Assembly: GCF_022606355.1 (NCBI RefSeq) | Contig: NZ_JAHHZQ010000006.1 | Span: forward strand, 124,001 to 188,000 | Reading direction: 5' to 3' | From: Leifsonia shinshuensis | GTDB lineage: Bacteria; Actinomycetota; Actinomycetes; Actinomycetales; Microbacteriaceae | DNA length: 64,000 nucleotides | Part shown: positions 35,101-43,704 of the stretch, one piece after another | How positions within the stretch are numbered: position 1 is the stretch's first letter | Layout of the letters: the number at the start of each line of letters is the position of its first letter | The notes under the pieces: model-generated | The model's input: only the letters and a program-made list of their open reading frames with translations | Database searches by the model: none | Told to the model about the DNA's origin: nothing | Made by a program: the position numbers and the translations under genes

Positions 35101-38100
35101 GATCTGAAGAAGTACGTGCTGGTCAAGGGCGGCGACCCCGCGAAGGCCGCAGACTGGCACGACGCGAACAGCACCGCCGACTACCAGCAGTACGCGGCGG
35201 GCGACACGGTTCCGTACAAGATCACGGTGACGAACAAGGGCACGGGCACGCTGACCAACGTCCCGGTGACGGATGCGCTGATCCCCGGCTGCGACTTCAC
35301 GGTCGCGAGCCTCGCGGCGGGAGCCTCGGCGTCGAACACGTGCTCCACGACGGCGGTCGTCGGCACGACGGTGAACGTCGCCTCGGTGAGCGTCACGCCC
35401 CCGTCCGGGCCGACCCTGACCGCCACCGACCCGGCAGGCATCGTCGTGCCCGACCCGTACCGCGTGGTGAAGACCTCCAACCCGGCACCGGGCACCCCGG
35501 TCGCCCCCGGCGGAACCGTCACCTACACGATCACGGTCTCGGAACCGGCCGGCAGCGCTGCGCCGTCGCTGAACCCGTCGCTGACGGACGATCTGTCGAA
35601 GGTGCTCGACGACGCGACCTACAACGGCGATGTCACCTCGACGGCCGGAACTGCGTCCGTGACCGGGCAGACCCTGCAGTGGTCGGCCGCGGCGATCATG
35701 CCGGGGCAGACGATCACGATCACCTACTCGGTGAAGGTCAAGAACCCGGACACGGGCGACAAGGTGATGACCAACGTGGTCACCACTCCGTCCGGCGGCA
35801 ACTGCGTGACCGGCAACACGGATCCCGCGTGCACGGTGACGACGAATGTCGAGTCGTTCACGGTGGCCAAGACCGCCTCGGTCGCGCAGGCCGCCGAAGG
35901 CCAGACGGTGACCTACACGGTGACGGTCACGAACACGGGCACGGCCGCCTACACGGCGGCGAACCCGGCATCGTTCACCGATTCCCTCGCCGGCGTCCTC
36001 GATGACGCCACGTACAACAACGACGCGAGCAACGGAGCGACCTACGCCGCCCCGACCGTGTCCTGGTCGGGAGCGCTGGCCGTCGGAGCGAGCACGACCG
36101 TCACCTATTCGGTCACCGTGAACACGCCCGACACCGGCGACCACCTGCTGAAGAACACCGTCAAGCCCACCGGCGACGGCGGAACGTGCGCCTCGGCAGG
36201 CGCGTGCGACACGCGGACGCCGATCGCGTCGTACACGGTCTCCAAGACCGCCTCGACGTCGACGACCTCGCCGGGCGGCGTCGTCGTCTACACCGTGACG
36301 GTGACCAACACGGGTCAGGTCGGCTACACGGCGGCGAACCCCGCCTCCTTCACCGACAGCCTCGCCGGCGTGCTGGACGACGCCACGTACAACGGGGACG
36401 CGAACAACGGCGCGACGTATGCCGCGCCGACCATCTCGTGGTCGGGTGCGCTGGCCATCGGCGCGACCAGGACGGTCACGTACTCCGTCACGGTGAACAC
36501 GCCGGATGCCGGTGACCATCTGCTGAAGAACGCGGTCGTCCCCACGGGTTCCGGCGGAAGCTGCACGACGGCCGCCGACTGCACGACCACGACGGCGGTC
36601 GGGGGCTACACGGTCTCGAAGACCGCATCGACGGCCTCCACGACGCCCGGCTCGACCGTGACGTACACGATCGTCGTCACCAACACCGGGCAGGTCGCGT
36701 ACACCGCAGCCAACCCCGCGACGATCACCGACAACCTCACCGGCGTGCTGGATGACGCGGTCTACAACAACGACGCATCCAACGGTGCGACGTACGCGGC
36801 CCCGACGCTCAGCTGGGCGGGACCGCTGGCCCTGGGCGCCACGCAGACGATCACCTACTCGGTGACGGTGAAGAACCCGGACCGCGGCGACCATGTGCTG
36901 AAGAACGCGGTGTTCACCCCGCCTGGCGTCGGCAACTGTGACGCGGGTTCCGCCGACCCGGCCTGTACGACCGTGACCCCGGTGAAGTCCTACCGCGTCG
37001 TCAAGACGAGCCCTGCCACCACGGTGACGCCGGGCCAGGTCGTTCCGTACACGATCACGATCACGAACACGGGGCAGGTGGCGTACACGGCCGCCGATCC
37101 CGCGACGTTCACCGATGATCTGACGGACGTCCTCGACGACGCCACGTACAACGGGGATGCCACGGGCGGCGCCACGATCGCCGGGAGCACCCTCTCCTGG
37201 TCGGGTGCCCTGGCCGTGGGAGCAACGGTGACGGTCACCTACTCGGTCACCATCGACATCCCCGACGCGGGCGACCACGTCCTCCACAATGCCGTCGTCA
37301 CCGACGCGACCGGAAACTGCGCGACGGGATCGACGGACCCCTCGTGCGCGGTGCAGATCCCGACGAAGGCGTTCCACGTCACGAAGTCGGCCTCGTCGTC
37401 CACGACGACTCCGGGGGCGACCGTGACGTACACGATCGTGGTGACCAACACGGGTCAGGTCGACTACACGGCCGCGTCTCCTGCGACGTTCACCGACGAC
37501 CTGACGAAGGTCATCGACGACGCGACGTACAACAACGACGCGACGAACGGGGCTGTCTACTCCGCACCTACCCTGTCGTGGTCGGGGGCCCTCCCGGTCG
37601 GCGCCTCCGAGACGATCACCTACACGGTGACCGTGAAGGACCCGGACACCGGTGATCACCTGCTCGACAACACCGTTGTCACTCCGCCCGGTCTCGGCGG
37701 CGACTGCACGGTCGACTCGACCGATCCGGACTGCTCGGTGACCGTGCCGGTCCAGTCGTACACGACCGCTAAGACGGCCTCCACGACGACCACCACGGAG
37801 GGCTCCCGCGTCACCTACACGGTGACGGTGACGAACACCGGTGCGGTCGACTACACCGCGACGTCGCCTGCGACGTTCACCGACGACCTGACGAAGGTCC
37901 TCGATGACGCCACGTACAACAACGACGCCACCAACGGTGCGACCTACGCGGCGCCGACCCTCAGCTGGGCGGGCGCACTGCCCGTCGGCGGAACGAAGAC
38001 CGTCACCTACTCGGTCACGGTCGCGAGCCCCGACACCGGTGACCACTCGTTGAAGAACGCCGTGGTGCCGACGGGCGACGGCGGAAGCTGCGCGACGGCC

Positions 38101-39429
38101 GGTGGCTGCGCCACCACCACACTCGTGCAGTCGTACTCCGTGGTGAAGACCTCGTCGACGACGACCACGCAGCCCGGTGACACGGTCTCGTACACGATCA
38201 CCGTGACGAACACCGGTCAAGTCCCGTTCACCGCCACGAACCCGGCGTCCTTCACGGATGACCTCACGAGTGTGCTGGACGACGCGACGTACAACAACGA
38301 CGCGACGAACGCGGCCGTGTACTCGACGCCCGTGCTCTCCTGGTCCGGCCCGCTCGCCGTCGGCGCGACGCAGACCGTGACCTATTCGGTGAAGGTGAAG
38401 AGCCCGGCTACGGGCGACAAGGTCCTCACCAACGCCGTGGTCACCCCCACCGGGCCCTGCGTGTCGGGGTCGACCGATCCGAACTGCGTGGTCGTCGTGC
38501 CCGTGCAGTCGTACTCGACCGTGAAGACGGCCTCCACCGTCGACACCAAGCCGGGCGCGACCGTCACCTACACGATCGTCGTCACCAACACCGGAGCGGT
38601 TCCGTACACCGCCGCGGCGCCGGCGACCTTCCGAGACGATCTGAGCGGCGTCCTCGACGATGCGACCTACAACAAGGACGCGACAGGCGGGGCGGTGTAC
38701 ACGGCGCCGACCCTGAGTTGGGCCGGAGCCCTGGCGGTCGGAGGAACGGCCACCATCACCTACTCGGTGACGGTGAAGAGTCCGGACACGGGCGACCACG
38801 TGCTGAAGAACGCGGTCATCACCCCGACGGGGCCGTGCGCGGCCGGCTCGACCGACCCTGCCTGTTCGACCACGGTCTCCGTGCAGTCGTATCACGTCGC
38901 CAAGGCGGCATCCGCTTCGTCGGTCGCCCCCGGTGGGGTCGTGACGTACACGATCACCGTCACGAACACCGGCACCGTGCCCTTCACGAGCAGCGCGCCC
39001 GCGACGTTCACGGACGACCTGACGAACGTCCTGGCCAGCGCGACCTACAACGGAGACGCGAGCAGCGGCGCGACCTACACTGCGCCGACGCTCGCCTGGG
39101 CCGGCCCCTTGGCCGTCGGCCAGACGGTCCACGTGACCTACAGCGTGAGGCTTCTGGCCGCCGATCGACCGGGCACGGTCCTGCACAACGTCGTCACCAC
39201 ACCGACGGACCCGGCAGGGGAGGTCTCCAACTGCTTGGCCGGAGACACCGACCCGGACTGCGCCGCGGATGTGACGGTCGATCCGCCGGCAGCGCCACCT
39301 GCGGCATCCGACCCGCTCGCCCACACGGGCAGCGACCTCCTCCCGCCGTTCCTGTGGGGAGCTCTGCTTCTCCTGACCGGATTCGGACTGGTGATCGGGC
39401 TGCGACTGCGCCGGCGGCGCCGGAGCTGA
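32188..39429 (+). CDS. giant DUF11-repeat surface protein with LAHTG sorting signal
   Basis: The 2,413-residue protein has an Arg-rich n-region and a signal helix at about residues 33-57, then an N-terminal unique region of roughly 600 residues. Two divergent DUF11-like domains follow (about 650-785 and 970-1085), then ten tandem repeats of about 127 residues (1092-2368). Each repeat has 'KTAS...G..VTYT..VTNTG', a VLDDATYN.DA motif and a SW.G.L.VG strand. The C-terminus has LAHTG (2377-2381), a hydrophobic helix and Arg-rich tail, fitting class E sortase substrates. The GTG follows GGGGAAGGAAA. It is probably a stalk-like adhesin; no sortase gene lies in the window. Confidence 0.88.
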   Translation: MARRTAESSIADERLGRRIRSLFWYRDSPTRGFRVVSALLAIGIGAVSVFSLGGAATAATTAVHEITTNWVGSPTSAPYGAALTTEWHVNTNDATNPQANAPVDNVRLTLVATNGVFASIPAVCQTKGVTPASAISANGTTLVCNLGTITEGTASVVQAPVRATGAVGSKLSVSGTVTSDSATAPAGPAATTALPIPGSHGMDLVLSGSQGQEITMASRFGGNRQTTWADYGIAMTAGSIPGPSSYTFTVDIAVSPAGQLPGLQWEGCAPVDASNAAAGIPFSASSFSNRTNAPTCTISGSGTHYTVTLSGLDYSLQHVPTTDSLGAAIPASTVFIAAGRLAFSYTSPVTTSTGVTFTATPTPFTFTDGVTQPETNTANDSTATTLTVPGIFSNSWQGGPTIGRAPWDANLWVAPGTSQSSVFPDPGAGTSTNPGPYPFTKQPLVAMADSVAWTGYTGAGGADLAGSCTMVQNPAAFVPRYVDAVAADVDYTPIKSAHFWYRADAINTKTETCGEPVGVAGSPWIALPLPAACATQSTLINPWNSDAQCYATLPAGVTAVKMTWDPAVDKQVHHFLRVWGYVPPTAPIGAESWTVGAFNAPFNTATTYPGYPTLNNYVNISTSGGVIATIPGSTYGPNTNGIRDAFRVQGPTGVITKTTPRTTAQPGVPVTFNLTAEADLAVQSPPNQTFTVTDTLPTGMSYVAGSGTPTPTVSTNGSGQQVLSYTFTNVAANTSRPITYQAEIPAGTSVPPDTVLTNIAQIDVPGDNRPAGVRQATASVTVPNNGATSLGKSVESNTLSFYGDSSAWDLVVRSQDPVSNPYTDTIDILPNKADGRGTTIDGTYSVTGVTAPAGSTVYYSTAPIASLSNDPRAASNGGTPGSTSGNTVGWSTTAVAHPTAVRVIGPALAPGAVQTIRIAFTTPAGTSCAAPASSDNKPGQLLVNSANSIAGHTALPMLSSATTTIGDCYALDLKKYVLVKGGDPAKAADWHDANSTADYQQYAAGDTVPYKITVTNKGTGTLTNVPVTDALIPGCDFTVASLAAGASASNTCSTTAVVGTTVNVASVSVTPPSGPTLTATDPAGIVVPDPYRVVKTSNPAPGTPVAPGGTVTYTITVSEPAGSAAPSLNPSLTDDLSKVLDDATYNGDVTSTAGTASVTGQTLQWSAAAIMPGQTITITYSVKVKNPDTGDKVMTNVVTTPSGGNCVTGNTDPACTVTTNVESFTVAKTASVAQAAEGQTVTYTVTVTNTGTAAYTAANPASFTDSLAGVLDDATYNNDASNGATYAAPTVSWSGALAVGASTTVTYSVTVNTPDTGDHLLKNTVKPTGDGGTCASAGACDTRTPIASYTVSKTASTSTTSPGGVVVYTVTVTNTGQVGYTAANPASFTDSLAGVLDDATYNGDANNGATYAAPTISWSGALAIGATRTVTYSVTVNTPDAGDHLLKNAVVPTGSGGSCTTAADCTTTTAVGGYTVSKTASTASTTPGSTVTYTIVVTNTGQVAYTAANPATITDNLTGVLDDAVYNNDASNGATYAAPTLSWAGPLALGATQTITYSVTVKNPDRGDHVLKNAVFTPPGVGNCDAGSADPACTTVTPVKSYRVVKTSPATTVTPGQVVPYTITITNTGQVAYTAADPATFTDDLTDVLDDATYNGDATGGATIAGSTLSWSGALAVGATVTVTYSVTIDIPDAGDHVLHNAVVTDATGNCATGSTDPSCAVQIPTKAFHVTKSASSSTTTPGATVTYTIVVTNTGQVDYTAASPATFTDDLTKVIDDATYNNDATNGAVYSAPTLSWSGALPVGASETITYTVTVKDPDTGDHLLDNTVVTPPGLGGDCTVDSTDPDCSVTVPVQSYTTAKTASTTTTTEGSRVTYTVTVTNTGAVDYTATSPATFTDDLTKVLDDATYNNDATNGATYAAPTLSWAGALPVGGTKTVTYSVTVASPDTGDHSLKNAVVPTGDGGSCATAGGCATTTLVQSYSVVKTSSTTTTQPGDTVSYTITVTNTGQVPFTATNPASFTDDLTSVLDDATYNNDATNAAVYSTPVLSWSGPLAVGATQTVTYSVKVKSPATGDKVLTNAVVTPTGPCVSGSTDPNCVVVVPVQSYSTVKTASTVDTKPGATVTYTIVVTNTGAVPYTAAAPATFRDDLSGVLDDATYNKDATGGAVYTAPTLSWAGALAVGGTATITYSVTVKSPDTGDHVLKNAVITPTGPCAAGSTDPACSTTVSVQSYHVAKAASASSVAPGGVVTYTITVTNTGTVPFTSSAPATFTDDLTNVLASATYNGDASSGATYTAPTLAWAGPLAVGQTVHVTYSVRLLAADRPGTVLHNVVTTPTDPAGEVSNCLAGDTDPDCAADVTVDPPAAPPAASDPLAHTGSDLLPPFLWGALLLLTGFGLVIGLRLRRRRRS
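35461..39290 (+). repeat. ten tandem coding repeats of about 380 bp
   Basis: Repeat units start near 35461, 35860, 36232, 36607, 36990, 37372, 37756, 38131, 38512 and 38893. They share long near-identical stretches, such as the codons for VLDDATYNNDA and VTYTITVTNTG, so the DNA is prone to unequal recombination and to assembly collapse. Units 2-4 and 6-8 look especially alike. Confidence 0.85.
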
Positions 39430-39504
39430 CTCCGGGTACCGCGCTGCGTGCCCGCCCGACGTCACGGGCGGGCGCGCAGCACCCACTACGACGAAAGCGC
39501 ACGC

Positions 39505-40182
39505 ATGAACACCCCGCACACCCGCCGCGCGATCCTCCTGCGGTGGACCATCGGATTGCTGACGACGGGCCTGCTCGGCAGCGTCTTCCTGTTGACGCCG
39601 GCAGCATCGGCCGCCCCTGTCACGGCACCACTGACCGCCCCTGATGGGCTCTCGATCGCGATCACCGACGGGGTGGCCGAAACGGCCTCGGGTGCTTCGT
39701 CGGACTACACCGTGACGGTCACCAACCGGGGGACGTCGCCGGTGACCGGGGAACTGGTCGTCACTCTTCCGGAGTTCGCCACGTTCTCGAAAGCAGAAGG
39801 CTCGCACCGGGAGAAGGCGGATGCCGTCTGGAAAGTGACCGTCGCCCCCGGCGCGTCCGAGCGTCGTCATGCGAGCGCCGCGATCGGACGCATCCCCGCC
39901 ACGGCGGTCCGGGTGACGACGCTCGCGACCTGGTACGCGGAAGGGGACCGATCGCGCATCCTCGTCCGCGCCGCGGACGCGAATGCCATCCAGGGTGTGC
40001 TCGACCCCGCCCACACCGTCGGCCAGAGCCCGCAGAAGGTGGGCGCCGCTCCGAAAGACCCCACTTTCCTCATCGTGGGTGTCAGCGCCTGCGTCGTGCT
40101 CCTTGCGCTCGCCATCGTGGGATTCGTCGTGCTTCGTCGCCGTCGCCGCGAGAGCGTGCCCGTACAGACGCGCGAGGGCTGA
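39505..40182 (+). CDS. secreted membrane-anchored DUF11-like companion protein
   Basis: The 225-residue protein has a signal peptide (RWTIGLLTTGLLGSVFLLTPAASAA, cleavage near residue 36), one beta-sandwich with SSDYTVTVTNRGTSPVTGEL like a single DUF11 unit, and a C-terminal membrane helix followed by RRRRR. It has no sortase motif and should remain membrane-anchored. The gene starts 75 nt after the giant surface protein, so the two are probably co-expressed. A role in docking or export of the large protein is only a guess. Confidence 0.75.
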   Translation: MNTPHTRRAILLRWTIGLLTTGLLGSVFLLTPAASAAPVTAPLTAPDGLSIAITDGVAETASGASSDYTVTVTNRGTSPVTGELVVTLPEFATFSKAEGSHREKADAVWKVTVAPGASERRHASAAIGRIPATAVRVTTLATWYAEGDRSRILVRAADANAIQGVLDPAHTVGQSPQKVGAAPKDPTFLIVGVSACVVLLALAIVGFVVLRRRRRESVPVQTREG

Positions 40183-40241
40183 GGCCTCCGGGACGGCGGG
40201 GACGGGGGCCGGCGGCCGGCCGCGCGGCGGGGAGCGGCGCG

Positions 40242-41315
40242 TCAGGTGGTCTCGCGCTGCACCAGCGTCGGTTTGAAGAGGGTGCGGTGGTGGGCGTGGC
40301 CGGGCTGCCGCTGCATCTCCTCGATGAGCAGGCGCATGGCCTCCATGCCCATCTCGCGTGTCGGCTGGCGCACCGAGGTGAGGGCGGGGGAGAGGGCAGC
40401 GGCGTAGGTGATGTCGTCGTACCCGATGATGGCGATGTCGCGCGGGGAGACCAGGCCGGCCTCGTGCACGGCTTGGAGTGCTCCCATCGCCATCACGTCG
40501 TTGGCGGCGAAGATGCCGTCGAACGGAGCCTCGCCGCTCGCGAGCAACTCGGACACGGAGGCTCGCGCCGCGGCGGCGGTGAACGCCTCCGCATGGACGA
40601 GGTCGAGGGGGACACCGGCATCGCGCCCACGGTCCACGGCGCCGTCGATGCGCGCGTGGGCCTGGTGGATCCGCCGTGGACCGGTCACGATGAGGAGGCG
40701 CCGGCAACCGCGCTCGATCAGGTGGTTGACCGCGAGCTCCCCTCCGATGCGGTCGTCGACCGCGACGGAGCAGAACGATTCGAGATCCGCGCCGTCGTCG
40801 ATCAGCACCGAGGGGATGCCCCCCTCCCGCAGCTGGTCGAGGCGGGGGTGGATGTCGCCGATCGGGGCGAGGATCACGCCGGACACGCGCTGCTCCTGGA
40901 AGAGGTCCAGGTAGCGGGCTTCGTTGTCGGCCTGCTCGCGGCTGTTGCCCAGCACGGTCGCGTAGCCGATCTCGGTGGCGACGGACTCGGCGCCGTCGAC
41001 GAACTCCGTGAAGAAGGGGTTGCCGATGTCGAGGACGAGGAGGCCCACCATGTCGGACTTGCCGACGCGCAGGGCGCGCGCCGACGTGTTGCGGACGTAG
41101 CCGAGGTCGTCGATCGCCGTCCGCACGCGCTCGGCGGTGGCTTCCGCGAGCAGCTCCGGTCTGTTGAAATAGTTTGAAACGGTCCCGACCGAGACGCCTG
41201 CTCGTTCTGCGACGGCTCCGATGCCGATGGTGGAAATCTGCCTCACCCCTCTCTTGGGCAGTTCTGGCGGGGAACGTGAAGAAGTCCGCGCTTGACGTCT
41301 GACCAATTTAGCCAT
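40242..41315 (-). CDS. LacI-family regulator of the rhamnoside-like operon
   Basis: The 357-residue protein has a LacI helix-turn-helix (IGAVAERAGVSVGTVSNYFNRPELL), hinge SARALRVG, and a full sugar-binding effector domain (LVLDIGNPFFTEFVDGAE, GVILAP, FAANDVMAMGALQA, DITYAAALSPALTSVRQP). The ATG at 41315 gives a slightly long N-terminus; the GTG at 41246 is adjacent to a purine-rich run but too close to it. It is divergent from the sugar ABC operon at 41393, the usual arrangement for a local repressor. Its likely operator is TTGAATCCATTCAA at 41325-41338. Confidence 0.9.
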   Translation of the reverse strand: MAKLVRRQARTSSRSPPELPKRGVRQISTIGIGAVAERAGVSVGTVSNYFNRPELLAEATAERVRTAIDDLGYVRNTSARALRVGKSDMVGLLVLDIGNPFFTEFVDGAESVATEIGYATVLGNSREQADNEARYLDLFQEQRVSGVILAPIGDIHPRLDQLREGGIPSVLIDDGADLESFCSVAVDDRIGGELAVNHLIERGCRRLLIVTGPRRIHQAHARIDGAVDRGRDAGVPLDLVHAEAFTAAAARASVSELLASGEAPFDGIFAANDVMAMGALQAVHEAGLVSPRDIAIIGYDDITYAAALSPALTSVRQPTREMGMEAMRLLIEEMQRQPGHAHHRTLFKPTLVQRETT

Positions 41316-41324
41316 TATGGTGAC

Positions 41325-41338
41325 TTGAATCCATTCAA
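41325..41338. promoter_or_regulatory. palindromic operator candidate between LacI and the sugar operon
   Basis: TTGAAT and ATTCAA form perfect 6-bp arms around CC. The site lies 10 nt upstream of the LacI start codon and 55 nt before the binding-protein gene, and a further ATTCAA half-site follows at about 41347. It would let the LacI protein control itself and the operon. Confidence 0.55.
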
Positions 41339-41392
41339 TGCAACATCAATTCAACCCGAGAATTCCCTTGCCGAAGAAGCTGAGGAGAGGCA

Positions 41393-42676
41393 ATGAAGAA
41401 AACGCTCGTCGCAGCCGTGGTCGCCGTCACCGCGGTGGCCCTCGCCGGATGCTCGTCCGGCCCAGCAGAGTCCGCCGTCTCGACGGCCGCTCCCACCGGG
41501 ACCATCCAGTTCCAGAGCTGGACCCCCACCCAGGAGACGTTCGACCAGATCTCCTCCGGATTCACGAAGGAGAACCCGAAGGCGAAGGTCACCGGTACGC
41601 TCTCGCCGTTCGAGGACTATCAGACCGCCCTGCAGACACAGCTGCGCAGCGGCGCCGGCCCCGACGTCTTCGTCGTCCAGCCCGGCGCCATGCTCAACCA
41701 GTATCGCCAGTACATCGAACCCGTCGACGCGTACGAAGCGGCGTTCGACGGCGCGGGCTGGAAATCCGCGTACAACGCCGGGCCGCTGACGCGTTCGCAG
41801 GTGGGCGGCAAGACCTACGGCCTCCCCGTCGGGTACGGCGTGGCGGGCTTCCTCTGGGTCAACAAGACCATCCTGAAGGAGCACGGCATCGCCGTCCCGA
41901 AGACCTATGCCGAACTGAAGGCCGCGGCGGCGAAGCTCCACGACGCCGGCATCGCGCCCATCGCCTTCGGTGGCAAGGACACCTGGCAGGACATCGACTA
42001 CTTCCTGGCGACCGCCGCAGCCATCGACGCGAAGGCCACCTACGCCGCTCTCGACGGGTCGGGGAAGTGGACCGACAAGAGCCTCGTCTCCGCGTTCGAG
42101 AAGTGGAAGGCCCTGTTCGCGGACGGCCTGACGCAGGAGGGTGCTGCGGGCGCGGCGACGTACACCGACACCTATGACCTGTTCACCAAGGGCAAGGCGG
42201 CGTTCTTCGCCAACGGCAGCTGGAACCTGGACATGTACAAGAACTCGCTCGCCCTCATCTCCGGCTACGACATCGACGCGATCCCACTGCCCGTGGACGG
42301 CGTCGCCGGCGGCGCGCCGGTCATCGGCGATGTCACCGGCATCGTCGTCGTCAACAAGAACAGCAAGAACAAGTCCGCTGCGTTCCAGCTCGCCCGCTAC
42401 ATGAGCCGCGGTGCCGGGGCGCAGACGCTCACCGACGCCGCCCTCGACTTCCCCGTCACGAAGGACGGCCCGACACCGCAGGGACTGCCCGAGCAGGCCT
42501 CGACCGCCCGCGCTTCGATCGAGTCGCTCATCGCCGACCACCTCGCCGGCTACCGCCAGGTGCCGTCGGCGTCGGTCAACACCGCGCTCGGCGATGCTCT
42601 CGTCGGTGTCATCAGCTCCGGTCTCTCGCCGGCAGACGCCGCGAAGCGCGTGCAGGAGGCCGCCGACAACTCCTGA
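41393..42676 (+). CDS. family 1 sugar-binding lipoprotein of an ABC importer
   Basis: The 427-residue protein has a lipobox ending ALAGC (Cys20) and typical MalE/UgpB-type segments: IQFQSWTPTQETFDQI, GAGPDVFVVQPG, YGLPVGYGVAGFLWVNKTILKEHGI and GKAAFFANGSW. It binds a sugar or oligosaccharide outside the membrane. GAGGAGAGG precedes the ATG. It is the first gene of an operon with two permeases, a rhamnose mutarotase and two carbohydrate-related proteins, so a rhamnose-containing saccharide is the likely ligand. The ATPase is missing and would be a shared MsiK-like subunit. Confidence 0.9.
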   Translation: MKKTLVAAVVAVTAVALAGCSSGPAESAVSTAAPTGTIQFQSWTPTQETFDQISSGFTKENPKAKVTGTLSPFEDYQTALQTQLRSGAGPDVFVVQPGAMLNQYRQYIEPVDAYEAAFDGAGWKSAYNAGPLTRSQVGGKTYGLPVGYGVAGFLWVNKTILKEHGIAVPKTYAELKAAAAKLHDAGIAPIAFGGKDTWQDIDYFLATAAAIDAKATYAALDGSGKWTDKSLVSAFEKWKALFADGLTQEGAAGAATYTDTYDLFTKGKAAFFANGSWNLDMYKNSLALISGYDIDAIPLPVDGVAGGAPVIGDVTGIVVVNKNSKNKSAAFQLARYMSRGAGAQTLTDAALDFPVTKDGPTPQGLPEQASTARASIESLIADHLAGYRQVPSASVNTALGDALVGVISSGLSPADAAKRVQEAADNS

Positions 42677-42732
42677 GCCGTCCGAGCAGGGCGGCGTGAT
42701 CGACTCACGACGCAATCGAAAGGAACACGAGC

Positions 42733-43704
42733 ATGACCTCCCCGTCCACCATCGAGGCCGAGCGCCCCGGAGCGGCACCCGCGCGGCCGCCGGCGTCGGC
42801 GGGACGGCGCCCGAGGCGCCCCACCGCCGACGCGGGGTGGCGGAAGGGGTGGCTGGGCCCGGCGCTGATCGTCCCCGCGATGCTGATCTTCCTGGTCTAC
42901 ATCGCCTACCCGGTCGTCGCGAACCTCGTGCTCAGCCTCTTCGGGAACAGCGACCTCGATCCGGGGCTGTCGTTCGTCGGCCTGAAGAACTACGAGTGGA
43001 TCGCCACCGCCAGACCGTCGCTGCTCGCGTTCCGCAACGTGCTCGTGTTCGCCGTGCTGACGGTCCCGGTGCAGATGGTCCTCGGCCTCCTGTTCGCCGT
43101 CGCCCTGCAGGGGAAGGGGATCGTCCGCGGGATCCTGCGGACGCTCCTCTTCCTCCCCGTCGTGCTGACGCCGGTCGTCGTCGGTTACCTCTACGCCGAC
43201 CTGCTCGAAGCGTCGAACGGACCCGTCAATACAGCGCTCCGCAGTCTCGGTCTCGGCGTCGCGGCGCAGCAGTGGCTGTCCGACCCGGCTCTCGCCCTCC
43301 CGGTCGTCGCGTTCGTCAACGTGTGGATGTGGACGGGATTCAGCATGGCGATCTACCAGGCCGCGCTGTCAGCGATCGACGACGAGGTCCTCGAGGCGGC
43401 CTCGCTCGACGGAGCCAACCGGTTCCAGAGCCTCTGGCACGTCCTCGTGCCCATGCTTCGACCGGCGCACTTCTCGCTGCTGATCCTGGGCGTGATCGGC
43501 ACGCTCAAGACCTTCGACCTCGTGTACGTCCTCACCCGTGGCGGTCCCGACAACGCCAGCCAGGTCCCGACCACGCTCCTGTTCCAGACGCTGCTCGACG
43601 GTCGCGACGGCCGCGCCGCCGCCATCGGCACCGTCGTGTTCCTGCTCGCCATGATCTGCACGGCGTTCCAGCTGCGCCAGTACCTGAAAGGGGACCGCTC
43701 ATGA
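42733..43704 (+). CDS. sugar ABC importer permease (MalF/UgpA-like)
   Basis: The 323-residue protein has a Pro/Arg-rich cytoplasmic N-terminus and six transmembrane helices. The EAA loop reads LEAASLDGANRFQSLWHVLVPML, which docks the ATPase. AAAGGAA precedes the ATG. It overlaps the next permease gene by 4 nt. A 56-nt spacer separates it from the binding-protein gene, enough to allow different expression levels. Confidence 0.93.
   Translation: MTSPSTIEAERPGAAPARPPASAGRRPRRPTADAGWRKGWLGPALIVPAMLIFLVYIAYPVVANLVLSLFGNSDLDPGLSFVGLKNYEWIATARPSLLAFRNVLVFAVLTVPVQMVLGLLFAVALQGKGIVRGILRTLLFLPVVLTPVVVGYLYADLLEASNGPVNTALRSLGLGVAAQQWLSDPALALPVVAFVNVWMWTGFSMAIYQAALSAIDDEVLEAASLDGANRFQSLWHVLVPMLRPAHFSLLILGVIGTLKTFDLVYVLTRGGPDNASQVPTTLLFQTLLDGRDGRAAAIGTVVFLLAMICTAFQLRQYLKGDRS

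Noticed and set aside
35461-39290. The tandem repeats as a CRISPR or non-coding satellite
   Set aside because: Units are about 380 bp, in frame and encode conserved DUF11-like domains, so they are protein repeats.
40183-40241. GC-rich convergent spacer as a terminator
   Set aside because: Several short GC pairings are possible but none is distinct from the local composition.
32128-40707. A 2,859-codon open frame antisense to the giant DUF11 gene
   Set aside because: It is a by-product of high-GC repeated codons on the other strand; its translation is low-complexity, Arg/Val/Gly-rich and has no domain or ribosome-binding site.
41239-41246. GTG at 41246 as the LacI start
   Set aside because: The purine-rich run directly abuts the GTG with no spacing; the ATG at 41315 keeps the frame, though its own site is weak.
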